Assembly: GCA_001414485.1 (NCBI GenBank)
Contig: LLEY01000113.1
Location: 62,001-126,000, forward strand
Length of the DNA: 64,000 bases
Source: Calycina herbarum
Taxonomy: Eukaryota; Ascomycota; Leotiomycetes; Helotiales; Pezizellaceae
Direction: 5' to 3'
The first letter of the stretch is position 1. Every line of letters begins with the position of its first letter. The notes below the pieces were generated by a model. It was not told the origin of the DNA and ran no database searches. It saw only the letters and a list, made by a program, of their open reading frames with translations. Made by a program: the position numbers and the translations under genes. Of the stretch, positions 1 to 13,400 are shown piece after piece.

Positions 1-3000
1 ACCGTTCGCAAAGCAAAGAAAACACCAGATGATGTTCATCAAGGAATCAAAACTTTATATGCCCCAAAAAACGAAGAACCGGATGTCGACATTGTATTTG
101 TACCCGGGCTTGGTGCTGACCCCGTGAACAGTTGGGTTTCGAGCACACCCAATAACGAGTTCAATTGGGGCTCTCATGAAAGCGGGCTGCAAAAAGATTT
201 TCCAAAATCCAGAATTCTCCTCTACCAGAACGAATCGGCCTGGATCGGACAACTCAAAGTCAAGCAATATATTCACAATCTGAGTTCCACTCTTCTTCAT
301 GGCTTGCAAAGTGAGAGAGGGAAGTACCCGCGGAGGCCCATTGTCTTCATAGGGCACAGCATGGGAGGCCTGATAATCGCCAAGGCTATTGTCATTGCGG
401 ATTCTCGCCGTGATATTTTCCCGCAAATGTTCGAGGCTATATCAGGATGTGTTCTGTTTGGGACCCCATTCAAAGGTGCTCCTAGTGCAGCTCTGGCTAG
501 CTTGTGGGCAAAGATTGGAGAAAAGTATGATCAAGCAACTCCATCTAAGTTACTTGATCTTATGAAGCCCGAGGACGAAGCGTTGAATGAGTTAAGGAAT
601 GACTTTGTACGGCTTGTCGGGAAATTGAGTCAAAGGATCGAACTTTTTTGCTTCTACGAGCAACACAAAACTGACTTTTCAAAATTACTTAACCTACCTA
701 AGTGGGTGAACGCCGTAATAAAGCCTCTCATTCCAAGTAATATCGAACAGATTGTTACCCGAGAATCTGCAACCCTTGATGGCGTGGATCATATGGGACT
801 CGCGTGTATACACCGAGATCTTGTCAAATTCGACGGTTTTCAGGACGAACGTTATCAATTGATTCGCAATCCGCTCAGGCGCATTGTGAATGGCGCTGTG
901 GTTGTGTCCAAAAACCGCTTCAAGTCGACCCGTAACCTCGATCATGAAATCATCTCAGAAGTTATGGACGTATTTGAAGGCGTCTCTAGAAAACGGAAAA
1001 CCCTAGGAACTGTTGATTGTGCGTCGTCTTGGCTCACCAAAGAGAAGCTATACTCAGATTGGTTATCCATCTCGGGAGGTGGCGAACTATCGCCCATAGA
1101 CACCAGCAATCGTCGAGGGACGAAGTTTTTGTGGATTCGGGGTCCAGGGGGCAGGGGAAAGACCAATAGTATGCTAGCGGCGGTTGATGGAATCGAGAGA
1201 AAAATCAGAGGTGCACCAAATGGACAAGCACCTCCCTTGGTTGCCTATTTCTTTTGCGATCCGGTTGGTGACTACTCTAGCGCCGAATGCCTGCTCAAAT
1301 CCTTGCTCTGGCAGCTTATCAAGCAGCAGGGAATGTTAGCATCGTATGCAAAACACTTTGTGAAGAAGAAGGGCAAAGAAGAAACGTCGAAGCAAAATCC
1401 CCAGTTGACAGTAGAGAATATGTTCAAAGTTCTTCAAGCGATTCTGTCGGATGATTTTATAGGCTGTGTCGTAAGTAAATGGGGACTTCGTTCTCTCACT
1501 CTCCTATAACACATGGTTTCATTCCTCGTGTTTTCAAATCAGTGTAAATCCAATCATCTTAGAAAGGCAACAGCTGATTTCCTTGTCTTCTAGTATTTGC
1601 TCATCAACAACTTGCACGCCCTACCCGAAGACGACCCAGCCACAATCAAGTTCCTCGGTCTGATAAAGTCAGAAATCGAGGAATCAGCTATTGGTGACCA
1701 GAGAGTTGCACCGACAAAGTGGTTGTTTACGAGCAGGAACACACACAGTATTGGGCAGGTCTTGAAACCAAGCTCAGTGAGTCTCGTGGACCTTGAGGAC
1801 GAAAAATATGGCGACAAAGTTCAACAAGAGCTAAGAATACATGCCAACGCCAAGATCATCGCCTTACAGAAAGAGAAGGAATATAATAATGCCATTGCAT
1901 ATTTTGCTAGCAGCCTGATTGGTGATCGAGCGCAAAATAGGCAATGGATCGACATAGCTTGCGTCCACTTAGAGGAATTTTCCCCGAAAGAGAGTGAGCT
2001 TAGAGTCAGACAGATACTAGAGGCTATGCCCCAAGATCTGAAAATACTTCTCGAGCAGGCGTGGTTGCAAATATTTCGCTCGAGCGAACAAGATGTCAAT
2101 GAGATCAAGGAAATGTTGCGGGCGCTCGTTCTCACCTACGAGGACCCAACTGAGCCCGAGCTGGGTATTTTAACTGGAATTGACCCATCGAAATACGTGG
2201 CGGGCGAGGCAACAAATCAACCAGAAAGTCCAGAAAAGTTTAAGGGGGAGATACATAGGCTTGCACAAAAATGCAGGCCTCTTCTTGTGATCAAACGCAC
2301 CACAGAAAAGGAGGTCAGAATCACCTTTATGAATGCGGTAGTCAAAGAGCATCTGTTGGAGAATTCCGAAAAGCTACTTGGGTTGTCACGGGAAGCTATG
2401 GAACGCAACCATGGTATGTTTGCACTTCGGGCTTTTGAGCACCTGTTGGAGGTGTTGAATTTCCCGGAGGAGTCCGAGGTAGACATAACACCAGTTGGGT
2501 CCGAGAAGGATCCAAATGAGGAAGAGGAAGACGTGAACGATTTTTTTGGAGGGTTTTCGTTCAGCGATTCCGAACAAAGTGATGATGACGATGATGATGA
2601 TGACAGTGATTCGGACGAATCGAGTACCGATTATGACACCGATTCGGATTTGGATGAAGATGACAGTCAGTTTGGTATGTCTCCAGGAGACGATTCTACT
2701 ACACGAAAAAAGGACCCTGAAGCTGAAAAGGTCGCAAACCTTGTTTTGCCATATATGGTAAAGCATTGGCTTCACCACGCCAGCAAGGCCCACCGAACTA
2801 TGATCTCGAGTCTTTTGAGTTCTGAGGAGAAATTCTGGAAACAGGGGTCAATGATTCGGCGTAGGTGGCTTGTTCGGTACGCTGAACTTACTGGTGCTTT
2901 TGATGCACTCGAAAACTTAGATAGTGATCTTTCTGCTCTGCATGTTGCTTCAGCTATAGGCTTTAGGTAAGCTTAAACCCCGTCGCTATTATTCAACTGT

Positions 3001-6000
3001 TTTCCTAGATTGGTGTAGGAACAACATTTCGGATCCTGATTATTCGAAATGGCTTCGTACAAGACTATGTTGTTGTGCGAGTAAGTCTCGAGTATCTTGA
3101 CCCCGAAAAGTGGACAGGAAAAAACAAAAGGACCTTCTCTTCTATCCATTTCTATATATATGAGAAACTGACACCAATATCTCGACACTCAGACAGCTTG
3201 TTTCCGAGCTTATTGAAAAATACCAGGATGATCTCCATTCAAGGGATTCCTCGTTCCATACGCCGGTATGTTGCCTTTAATATTGCTATTTATCTTTGCT
3301 CTCGAAATAAACTAACTATGGAGTAGCTGCATTTTGCTGCCATGTTTGGACGGGTCAATATTGTCGAGGAGCTACTCGATCATGGAGCTTTCATAAACGA
3401 TGGAATAGACGAGAGCCATGACACGCCATTACACGTGGCAGCAGCAAGTGGGAAAGAACGGATTATACAGAAACTGGTTAATCGCGAGGCCAATCCTGAT
3501 GCCATTTCTGATTTTTCTGGGCCGGTACTCACTTCTGCAATCCTTTCTGGCAGTAGAGAGGCTGTGCAAATTCTCATCAAAGCTGGTGCCAAGTTCATTC
3601 TAGGTATCAGAGACGAGCACAGCAACATGGAGAACGGTGGCGGCCAAAATGGAATAGAGGCGTGTGGCGAGGAGAACAATGACGGTGACGATAACGACAT
3701 CGATGAGTACGATGACGATGGCAACGCTGATGATATGACTCGTTATGGTCCGTTAGCTACAGCAGCACGGTTTTCCGAGATTTCCATGTTTGAATATCTG
3801 ATGACTTCTTGCGATCAAACCGTCCATTCCCAGGCATACGATGAAGCACTGGTTGCGGCAGCAGAAGAAGGTCGAACAGAAATTGTTCAAAGGTTGCTTG
3901 CTTATCAGCATCCCCAAAAATGTCTACAAGAAGCATTGGATATCGCTTCGAGCAACGACAATTGGCACACCTGTAATATTCTTCTGGGCAAGTTTGAGGC
4001 GTTCGATTGTACGACGCTCTTTCTTTGCGCGGTCCAATCCACTGAGGACCAAACTAAGCTGCTCCAAAGAGTCTGGCAGTATATGCACGGCTCCATCTCA
4101 TCAAAGCACATGGCTGCAGCGTTGAACTCGGCGGCCTGGGCGGGACAACAGCCAACAATGGAATTGTTGTTAGATGAGTTTGGCGCAGATCCAAATTTAC
4201 CCTATTATGAGTAAGTTCAAACCCATTCTTCTGATACCAGAAAGCATCTCGAGAAAACATGCTAACGACAATGCAGTGACGAATTACAAAGCTCCAGTGG
4301 AACACCTCTGACAGAAGCAACAAACTTTGGGCAGATAGATATCGTCAAAACTCTGATAGCGAGAGGTGCCAATCCCAACTCACCAGATTGTTGGGCCCTA
4401 CAACTTGCTTCGCTAGAGGGACAAGAGGAAATTTTGAAAGAGCTTCTGCATTGCGGTGCTGACGTGAATGCCTCTTCTACTATGGGAGATTCTCGATGCG
4501 CAGTAACAGGCTTGGAAGCGGCATCCTCAGCTGGTCATACCTCTATTGTTAAGTTGTTACTAGAGAATAACGCGAATCCAAATACGTGGGGAGACTCACG
4601 CACAACGCCCCTCCTCATAGCTTCGGATGGTCTAGAGAGCGATATCGTCAAACTCCTGGTTGAAGCCAAAGCTGAAGTAAATGTTTCCGGGGGCGCAGAT
4701 ATACTAGAACAAGAGGCAGAGAAGTCTACACCTTTAGTAAATGCCGCTTCCTTCCTACCGAAAAAGACTCTCTAGCTTCTTGTTGTTGCCGGAGCCGATA
4801 TCGATGTTCCTGATGAAGCGGGTTATACACCCCTCATCATGGCCGCCACGAGAAACGACGAATCGGATGAACATTGTGTGCGCTACTTGCTATCCCAACG
4901 TGCAAACATAATGAAATGCAACACCTCGGGCGAGAACGCACTCCAAGTTGCTCTGAGGAAAGATCACAAAGATAATTTGAAAGTTCTCGTTGAGCACACC
5001 TCGAAGATTTTTACCGCTCTCCAGGCTGCCGTTAATTCAGGAAACTCTGAGGTCATCAATGTTCTCCGCAGTATAGACGTTGAACCCGAAAAGGAGAGGC
5101 GAAATAGCGACGTATCTTTCGTTGTAGAAGATGACGAACATATCGATTGCATTCCCGCATCACCTTGTGGCTCTATTCTTGATAATGTCGATGCACGAAG
5201 TGAGAGCAAAGCATTCATGGGCTCTCTGGGTGACCGGGAAAAGGACCCCAACAACGTGTGCCAAGATAGTAACATATATTTTGCAATAAAAGATATGTTC
5301 AATCCCAATGCCACACTTCCCGCTGTTTATGATGATGAAGCGGGCCTTCCCAGCGCATCGAACATGACTTTCTCGACTATCGACCCGCTATATTTCGACC
5401 CACCTGCGTTGCCTGTGATCACTTCGCAGGCAGCGACAGAGTCACCCAATGTGAGAATGGCCCTCTCAAATGAGCCATCTGCCGGGTATAATGGGAATAC
5501 CAACTCAAACATGTCACCTTGGGCCGGTCCCATCAAAAGAAAGCCAGCACCAAGCCCCGTCCAATTTTCACAGAGAGCGTTGTCCACAACCCCCCCTCCA
5601 AAGATAGAAACCATGGTTTCTTATGGCAGTCAGTCGTCGAAACCTATACTGCCCCCAAAACCAACACCATATCGCCAATATAATCCCCAACCAGAGCAAC
5701 AACCCTCCACCCCCAACTATCGAGGCTCCCAAGCCAACTTCTCACAAAATAGTTCGCCACCCCAACAAAGCCCGTCAATGCCCTATTATCAAGTTCCCAG
5801 TAGCAATCCGTCAACACCTTACCAAAGTAATTATCCAACATCCTCCGCACCCTATCCATCTCCGCCACCAGAACAACGCACCCCTGAGCGACGTCCACCT
5901 TTGTCGAATGTAAACACAACCCCTAACTCGGCAGATCGCAGGTATCAAAGCATTGATCACCAACGTAATCACTCGTGGTCCCGTGAACATCCCACTCCTG

Positions 6001-6110
6001 CCCCCTCGTCGTACCGTGCATCTCATGCTAGTGATGAATTTTGGGGTACGAATGCAAGACCGGAGGTTAAGACAAAAAAATCGTTATTTAATTTCAGGAT
6101 GGGAAGGTAG
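1..6110 (+). CDS. NLR-like protein: alpha/beta hydrolase - NACHT-like NTPase - ankyrin repeats (5' partial, in-frame stop)
   Basis: The frame is open from base 1, so the start codon lies outside the window. Exons 1-1470, 1594-2966, 3193-3265, 3327-4210 and 4277-6110 keep one phase throughout. The N-terminal lipase-like domain shows PGLGADPVNSW, nucleophile motif GHSMGG and GTPFKGAP. A P-loop GPGGRGKT follows, then a Walker-B-like strand LLINNLHALPED in which the usual acidic pair is NN. An Asp/Ser-rich acidic stretch (2577-2670) precedes ankyrin repeats (for example TPLHFAAMFGR, TPLHVAAASGK, TPLIMAATRN). The last ~200 residues are a Pro/Ser/Gln-rich tail. Known fungal NLR-like proteins of this layout are thought to act in non-self recognition; here that role is inferred. 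A TAG at 4773-4775 interrupts the frame, so the allele may be truncated or a pseudogene. Confidence 0.8.
4773..4775 (+). other. In-frame TAG inside the ankyrin region
   Basis: The frame reads KKTL-stop-LLVVAGADIDVPDEAG, and the ankyrin consensus continues directly after the stop. A single C-to-T change from CAG (Gln) at a CpA site would explain it, which is the preferred RIP context. The only GT-AG pair that would remove it (4737-4775) is 39 nt, shorter than usual fungal introns, and would delete ankyrin residues. The stop removes about 445 downstream codons. Confidence 0.75.
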
Positions 6111-6168
6111 GATTGTCTAGAGTGTATTTCAATTTTTCTGGGTCATTTATATTTCATATATTCAAATA

Positions 6169-8011
6169 ACGTGGTTTATCAGGACCTGGCGCATATCAGG
6201 ACCTGGCGTACTTTTCCTTGGCATTTAACTTTGAATATTAATAAATTAACTATAACATATTAAATTAACTATAACTACTTAGAATCCGAAGAATTAGACA
6301 TATCTATATCTATTTAACAAGTTTGTGTATTATGACTAGCTTTTCCGTAAGTGCTATAACGCTGTCTAGACGATTGCCCCTCCTTCTTATTACCCCCCTC
6401 TATATGTAAGTCGCGTCGTACTTGCTTGTTAACGTCCTTTTGAGTTAAAAGATCTTGGACATCCTCTACTATAAGTGCCCTCCCTTAACATACACGAGTC
6501 TTTTTAGCTCTATAGCGTTTGCTTAAGGCTTTATTCGCTGCTTGAAGAGTACGTACTTTAGTAAATAACAAGGTTATCTTATAGGCTATTCGCTTTATAT
6601 CTTTTACTAATATAGCAACTATCTTAAATAGTAGAGTCAGCGAGCTCTCCTAGTAATAGGTAATCCGTTTCTAAACAAGAGTCGATTATAAGAGCGCTTT
6701 AGTAGGGTTTAAGAGAGTCTAGGAGATCCAAGTGTTGGAATTAGTAGTAGAGGGTCTTAGGAGAGTTAGAGTCTATAACCTTATGTTAAGCTTTGAAAGT
6801 ACTACTTATAGGTTAAAAGGTACTAGGCTAGCTCTACGGAATCTAGCTTAAGCGTTCTAGACTGTTATTAATTCTTTATATACTGTTATAAAAGCTAAAA
6901 AGAACTCTACCTTTGTAATATAGTTGATATAGGCTTTGATAAACGTCTTAATCTATTGACTATATACCTGCTTTAATATACTAAAGTACCTAATATTAAG
7001 TGGTTAGGTTATATAGGATGAGTAGGGAGGTAGTCTAAGAGTTATAATGTTGTATGCTTTGTAATACTCTTAAAATTCGGCCGATTTATAACTCTTATAC
7101 CTATCTAACACTAGTATTCGATATAGACCCTTTGTACGACTAGTAGTATATTTATCGAAGTGTTTTAGCTATTCTAGACCTGTCTCGTTGTTTGTCTATC
7201 TGTTACTTGTCGGTTTAATAACCTAGTTATGTAGGAGGCCGCCGTCTGTGTACTAATTTATAAGATGATTCTTCCCTTAGACGACTAAAAATAGAGGAAT
7301 ATCCTAACCCTTGCCATTGATATAAGCAATTACTATAGTCTATTCCCAATTACCTAGCTAAACTGCCTTACCTCTACCACGTCGATCTACACGTGTGACA
7401 ACTATTGTAGAGTAAATTATACTTATTATAAAGCCTGTTTTGTCGAAGTTATAGAAATCGTAATCTAAAACGCTGTATTTCGCTCTTATATTTTATATAA
7501 GTTAGAACTACGTGCTAATTAGGTTAGGATCTTCGTATAAGGCCCTTTAGAAGTCGTAAACGTGATTAAAACGTGTCTTTAACCTTAGTTATCGTTATAT
7601 AAATCGATATACTTAAAGCTTACTAACGCGTTTCCCTCTCTACGATTTAAGGATATAATTTGCTATATCTTCTATACTAGCTAGCCGGGGTGTAAACCCT
7701 CTAGAATCTAAGTTAAGTATGTTCTAAAGAATTACTTCCTCTTTAAGTTAAGTTAATTTGATATTTACTAGCCGTTGTTCTAGGAGGGGAAGTTAGCTGT
7801 TTATTCTATAGCGAAGGCTAGTTTCGGGGACTTTATAGATTTTTATAGTAGCCCGACGACTAAGCTTTTTAGATGATCGGATAGCCTTGATAGCTAAGAT
7901 GATTCGAGCTTCTTGAGTTTGAATTTCTATTAGTGGTTGTTAAGATAACGCGTGTTAAAATAATGAAGTAGGGAAGATGGGAAAAGTGCGCCAGGTCCTG
8001 ATAAACCACGT
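6169..8011 (-). mobile_element. Decayed Fot1/pogo-type (Flipper-like) DNA transposon, copy 1
   Basis: The ends are inverted repeats (ACGTGGTTTATCAGGACCTG at the left, its complement at the right), flanked by TA at 6167-6168 and 8012-8013. The length of 1843 bp fits Fot1/Flipper-type elements. The relic transposase is on the minus strand and full of stops. Its C-terminal zinc knuckle near 6318-6362 reads RYSTYGKASHNTQTC, where copy 2 reads HCSTCRKAGHNTRTC. The Cys-to-Tyr and Gly-to-Ser changes are G-to-A transitions expected of RIP. It is not coding-competent. Confidence 0.85.
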
Positions 8012-8013
8012 TA

Positions 8014-10429
8014 TATAGTATTGTCTTTGCGAAAAGAAAAAGTTTGTACTAGGAGACGTATTTCAGTTAGTCCTTATGTCTCTTACGTTATTGAGTACGT
8101 TTAGTTTCCACGGTTATCGTGAAAAAGAATCCCCGCATTTCAGTGTCTAGCGAATTTTTCAAGCGAAAGGATTAAGCGAGCCCGAGAGGTAGCTAGTTTC
8201 AATGGCATTTAGCGAGTGGTATGTAGATTATTATCACCATTAGAAAAAGCGATCTTCCAGATAAAGTTACAAACACTTCATATATCTCTTCTACAACCTC
8301 TACCTCTAGACCTACTTTTTAACTTCAATCCTCCTAAAAACCTAAAACAATAACTTCCTTCTAACCACTTTCTCAAATAAAACCTTACTGATGGTCCTCA
8401 TACCCTCTTCGCATCCTAGGAAAATAATTTATTTAAACTCTTTCTCCAACACATCTAGAACAACAAAATTAATTAAAGAAAGATCAAATTCTCTCAACTC
8501 GTCTTTTTAGAAAAGAGATGATTCGCAAGAAGCTTCACTCAATTACTACTCCTGATTCCCATGATATGAGCGTATTCAAAAGAGATTTTATCGTCGAGAT
8601 GAAGTTTACTCTTGCTTCAGCTTACGCTCGAGTGCTTCGAAGAGAGTTCATAAGCAATGAATGTCGTGTGGAAAATGAACGGTGCATGGAAAAGAGATGG
8701 AAAAGAGACGCTGCCTATTTGAGATCGATATTAAAACTCATTATCCAGAGAATATCCTTAAGTTTCCTCCGATACTGGGGGTTGATTATTGATATCCCAC
8801 CCTCAGCTTCTCTACCTTTTTTTTGTCGGGTAAGCTACCCAGTAAGCTACTAAGTAAGCTATGAATTTCCTATCCACATCTTCCAAGCTACTTGTATATT
8901 ATGACTTTTCTACCCTTCTTTCTTTATCTAACCCATTATTACTTAAAAACATTATGCCCAAAGTATCAAGCAACTAAATCCAAACATCAAACATCAACAA
9001 CACCCCGCCACCCTCCGAAACTATTTTCTACTTAATTATATCCTCAGAACAACATCATTCAAAAAAGTCTCATTCAAACCCCAACTCCTCCACATCTCAC
9101 CATCTTAAGCAGCATCAGTTAAAATAAAGCCATCTATCACATGTACACCACATCACAACACCCAAGAAATACAAGATAAAACCACAGAAACCTACATGAT
9201 AGAACAAAACATAACCCAAGATAAAGCTGAGAAGAGATACCGAGAGAAGGCAAGCTACCCTGTACTGGGTGTAGTATTTCCTGAACGTCCTTCAGCTCGT
9301 CACTACTTTGTGGTGCACTTTTAGTACTAAAACTAAGCGATAACCACTTCCACACCTACTTTTATCCTTACAGTTAATTAACAACTATCACATAAAATGG
9401 CCAAAAAACACCAGAGATCTAAAGGACGCTAGGCCCCTAAGCGGAAGACTTCCCGCCGTGAGGTCTCTCTATCTAGCAGCGTACTATTATTATTAGCAGA
9501 AGTGGACAGAATACTAATAAGCAAGAGTTAAGAAAGACTCTTTACAAGATGGTAGATTATGGTGGGGATAATGATTTCCGTGGATAGAGCTTTCATTTCT
9601 ATTACTTTTCATATAATAATACTTAATTTTATATAATATATATATGAGTGAAAAAAGGGGGGTGAGTTCAAGCGAGAAAATGAGCTGAAAATGAGCTGAG
9701 GACGCTCAGAAAATACTACGCCTAGTAATGCCCTATATTGATTGCCTTGGAAGCCGCAAGCTCTACGGAGACGGAAAAAAAAATTGTTCCCATTTTGCTC
9801 CTGCACTGAACCCTATTAAAGGACTAACACAACGACTAAAAGAGACAAGAAAAATATACAAAAAAATATAGAACAAGTCGCTAACCGCTAATTAAACATT
9901 AGAATCAAAGCTCCTCTATTTTAATTGTCATCTTGTGGTTTTAAGTAGGATTCAAGACTAATTTTGAAGGGGACCAAATCGGACCTTTTTTCCGTCCCCG
10001 TAGAGGCAAGCTAGGGAGAGCGCTGTATTTCAATTTATTAACACACTCCCCCCCCCCTCAGAATGCTTGGTTCATTCATATTAAAAAGGGGGAAATCGCG
10101 CATCGCAACAAGCTACACACAAATGAACTATCGCTGGTGGTAGTATCTATCGATTTTGCTCTCAAACCTTCCCTGCAAAACGCCAATGATTGATGCCCAA
10201 AGCCTCATGTGATGTACCCTCACCAGCTAACTCCTTTTTTCGCACTTCCATAAAAATCAAATTTTGCCAGATCCCATTTCGTCTGTACGCCCATGATGAA
10301 AATGACCCCATTTGTCCATTCATCATTGTCATCATCGTGACTTTATCGCAAATGCCAAACTCCTGGTAGTAAAAAAGAAGGACAAATGAAAAGGGATGCC
10401 TTCATGCGCCAAACCTCCAAGTCCCGAGA
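8014..10429. other. Gene-poor AT-rich intergenic DNA
   Basis: I see no convincing gene. An open frame of 111 codons at 8518-8853 (+) has an ATG but no recognisable motif and lies in AT-rich DNA. A C-run lies near 10049-10057. The last ~400 bp are probably the 3' flank of the PARP/UBC gene. Confidence 0.5.
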
Positions 10430-13400
10430 CTAACGGAAGCCCATGGAGGAGCCACCATTTGAGGGTTGAACATTTGCAAAATCCCCAAAGTCCTTAGGAA
10501 CTTGCCAACCGTGTTGTGCACAGGCTCGCTTGTACGCCTCAATAGCTTCATAGACACCATAGTCCTGTTGACTACGTGACATACCCTTGAATTCCAAGCG
10601 GGCAGGTCTCGGCTCTAGGTTCATCAAGGCCATGCGAACCTGGAGGAGGACACTCTCAATAGATGAAACAGCGCTCCATCCAGAATTCGTGAGAAGTTCC
10701 ATGCACATAGCCCCACCAGCCGTAACGTGTCCACCTCCTCCGTTCATGAATGGTAAGAAGCGAGGTCTGATAACTCGTACGAAAGGGGGACTATGTGGAT
10801 AATCCTTTCCGAATCGAATTTCGAGGACAACGCTGGTGATGCCGGAAGCCTTCATGTCTTTTGCAAGTGGTGTGGATTGATCGAATGAGTGCAGCTCAAC
10901 AATCCATTGATACATGTTGTTAATAAGCTCTGCGTTGATGTACCATCCAAGCTCATGAAGGGGCGTCTTCTTCTGGATATCCAGAACTTCCTTCAAATTT
11001 CGTTGCAAAGTTCTCGTCGCCATGGGAGTGGCGTATGAGGGCTCATCTAGCATTGGCAAGGTTGATTGATCGAGTGACCCAGGAACGAAATCTGTAAGGG
11101 GGGCTTGAGGCCTGATTATGTTAGTAAAGTATTGTCACACAGAGAAAAAAATGACTCACGACTTGGTAAGAGCACCACCTTCATCATCGGAGAGGAGAAA
11201 GGCGATATCCTCCATTTCATCACTATCGCTGACCACCATCAAGGACAAATCCTCACTTGCTTTGGAGCGCTTCTGCTTCTTCTTCATAGGTAGAGAAAGG
11301 AATTTATGCTTGTCGGCACGGAAACTCTTGGAAGTTGTGATAGCACAAGACGGTACTCCGATTGTCTTGCTGAGAGTGGATGTTGCCTTGTAACTTGGAT
11401 CCTGAGGAATATCTTCCGCGCGAGTCCTATTTTGCATGTCAGCCAAACAATATGTTGGAAGATATTGGGTCATTTTCATACTCATTGACGCTTGCTGTGG
11501 CATCGTGATACGGTGTTAAACTTTCGCTCCCTCCTGCTGCAACTTGAACGAGCAAGTATCTGCATTGGATCCAATCGATATGTTGTACAACAAGAAAAGG
11601 GTTATTGCTAGCGAATTGTGCAGGGCAGTTAACAATCTCGTTCAAACTCATCGCGCTGGTAATTTTCAAGGAAGAGCCAGGCCAGAAAAGCTATGAAAGT
11701 TAGCTTGATCATTGTGCGTGGGTATTATATGTTGGGCTTTTTTTGGGATATAAACTCACCTGGTTTTGAGCGGCATAGCCAATGGACTGTGAACAAATGT
11801 CAGTTGAATGTTTTTGTTGATATCAAGCATGTTGCAAATAACTTACAGTTTGTTGATCCCGGGCATGATAAACTCCGTGACCGTATGCTCGACCATTCAA
11901 AGTCTCCTTGAAATCTAGCCCTGATCTGATAATGCTATGCCAATTTGCAAGATTGCTTCCGTGCCAGGCGAAAATAGTTGGATAGGTATTATTGAGATTA
12001 GCCTGCTGCGCCTTGAGCGCATTCAGAAATCGCTGTTCCTTATCAGGAGAGCCTTGTGCAAATCGGAATTGCACATAACTCGACCCAATGTGCGAAATTC
12101 TCTGGTCCAGTCTGACCTTTGACATGTCGAGATCCAGTTCCTCCTGACCGGGACACTTGTCAACCTGAACAATGCATGATCTATTCGAAGCAACGATCCA
12201 ACGGAGAATTCCAAGAGCCGCAGGCGAGATGCGATCACTCCAGGCGCGCAGGTTCGGCTCAGATGATCTACTCTGACGTAAAAGATACGATCTCATTTCC
12301 TTTATGGATGGCAGAGTGTTAAGGAGTGTAACGATAGTCTCGGCCATGGGCTCATCGTCCATATCATCAAAATTCTCGCTATAAGCTACCAAGGTGGCTT
12401 TGACAATATTTTGAGGAGGCGGAGTTGTTGCAGGGGTAGGGACAGTGGCATTTGCGTCGGAATTCTTCAGAGTGACGGGTTCCTTTGACAGCCGAACGGT
12501 AGGGAAAAATGCGATTTCGTGGACCCGATAGTGCTCTGGCAGGCCCTCTGCGATAGTTAGTATACAATAACTGTGTAGTATGCATTAAACTTACCAGGAG
12601 CAATAATAACAACCCATTCCCCAACATTCACAGGTGACTTGTCGTATGCTTGGTTATCAAAGGTGATCTCTTTGGAGACAGGATCAAACTTGACCTCCAC
12701 TGATTTGTCTAAGTTCTTTACATCGATGGCAATACCTGAACGATTCGGATTGTGTCCACCGTAACGAGATATTGTAGGGTTTGTTACATTGAACATTACT
12801 GGGGGTACCAGCAGGGCCATGCCGGTCGGATAATCTCGAATTCTCTGATTCTGCATGTTTATTAGCTTATCAAGTGCTCATGTACACAAAGTTCCACTCA
12901 CGTATGCGCTGGCGTAGCAGAAACTGGTGAGCAAATCGACGACATATGGTTGAGTGAGAATTTCTGGAAGTAACGTTAGTGAATCGAAGCAAGTGGAGGA
13001 TTATAAGACTCACCATGTTCTATAGATGGCCCAAATCCCAAGGACATGTATTGATATAAGCAAAGAGGCTTGTCGCAGACATAAGGCTTCAATGCTTCGA
13101 ACTCGTCTCGGAGCTTATCGTGACATACTAAACAATATTCCGTACAGCGGACCAAATATCGCAAAGCGAATTGTGCCGCGAGGAGAGGAAAGGAAATTTG
13201 TTCGTCGCCGTGGTCGATCAAGTGATCACAAGAGATCATATCCGGGACTGATTTTTGGTTATCAATCGCATCTTCTTGATAAAGTGGGTCGGGGAGGTCA
13301 GATTCAGCATTGTCCATTCTAGACTGCTTTCGATTGTACCAGGATTTCGCTCCAGACCAACCTACCCCAACATTATTCCGAATCTTGACGAGTGGAACAA

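Noticed and set aside
3019..3080. Possible extra exon in the NLR-like gene
   Set aside because: Splice-like borders exist, but including it breaks the frame. Skipping it (intron 2967-3192) gives a clean ankyrin sequence.
4737..4775. Intron removing the in-frame TAG
   Set aside because: A 39-nt intron is too short for typical fungal splicing and would delete part of an ankyrin repeat.
8518..8853. 111-codon frame in AT-rich DNA beside the first transposon
   Set aside because: No recognisable domain, and neighbouring sequence shows no exon-like signals; chance remains likely.
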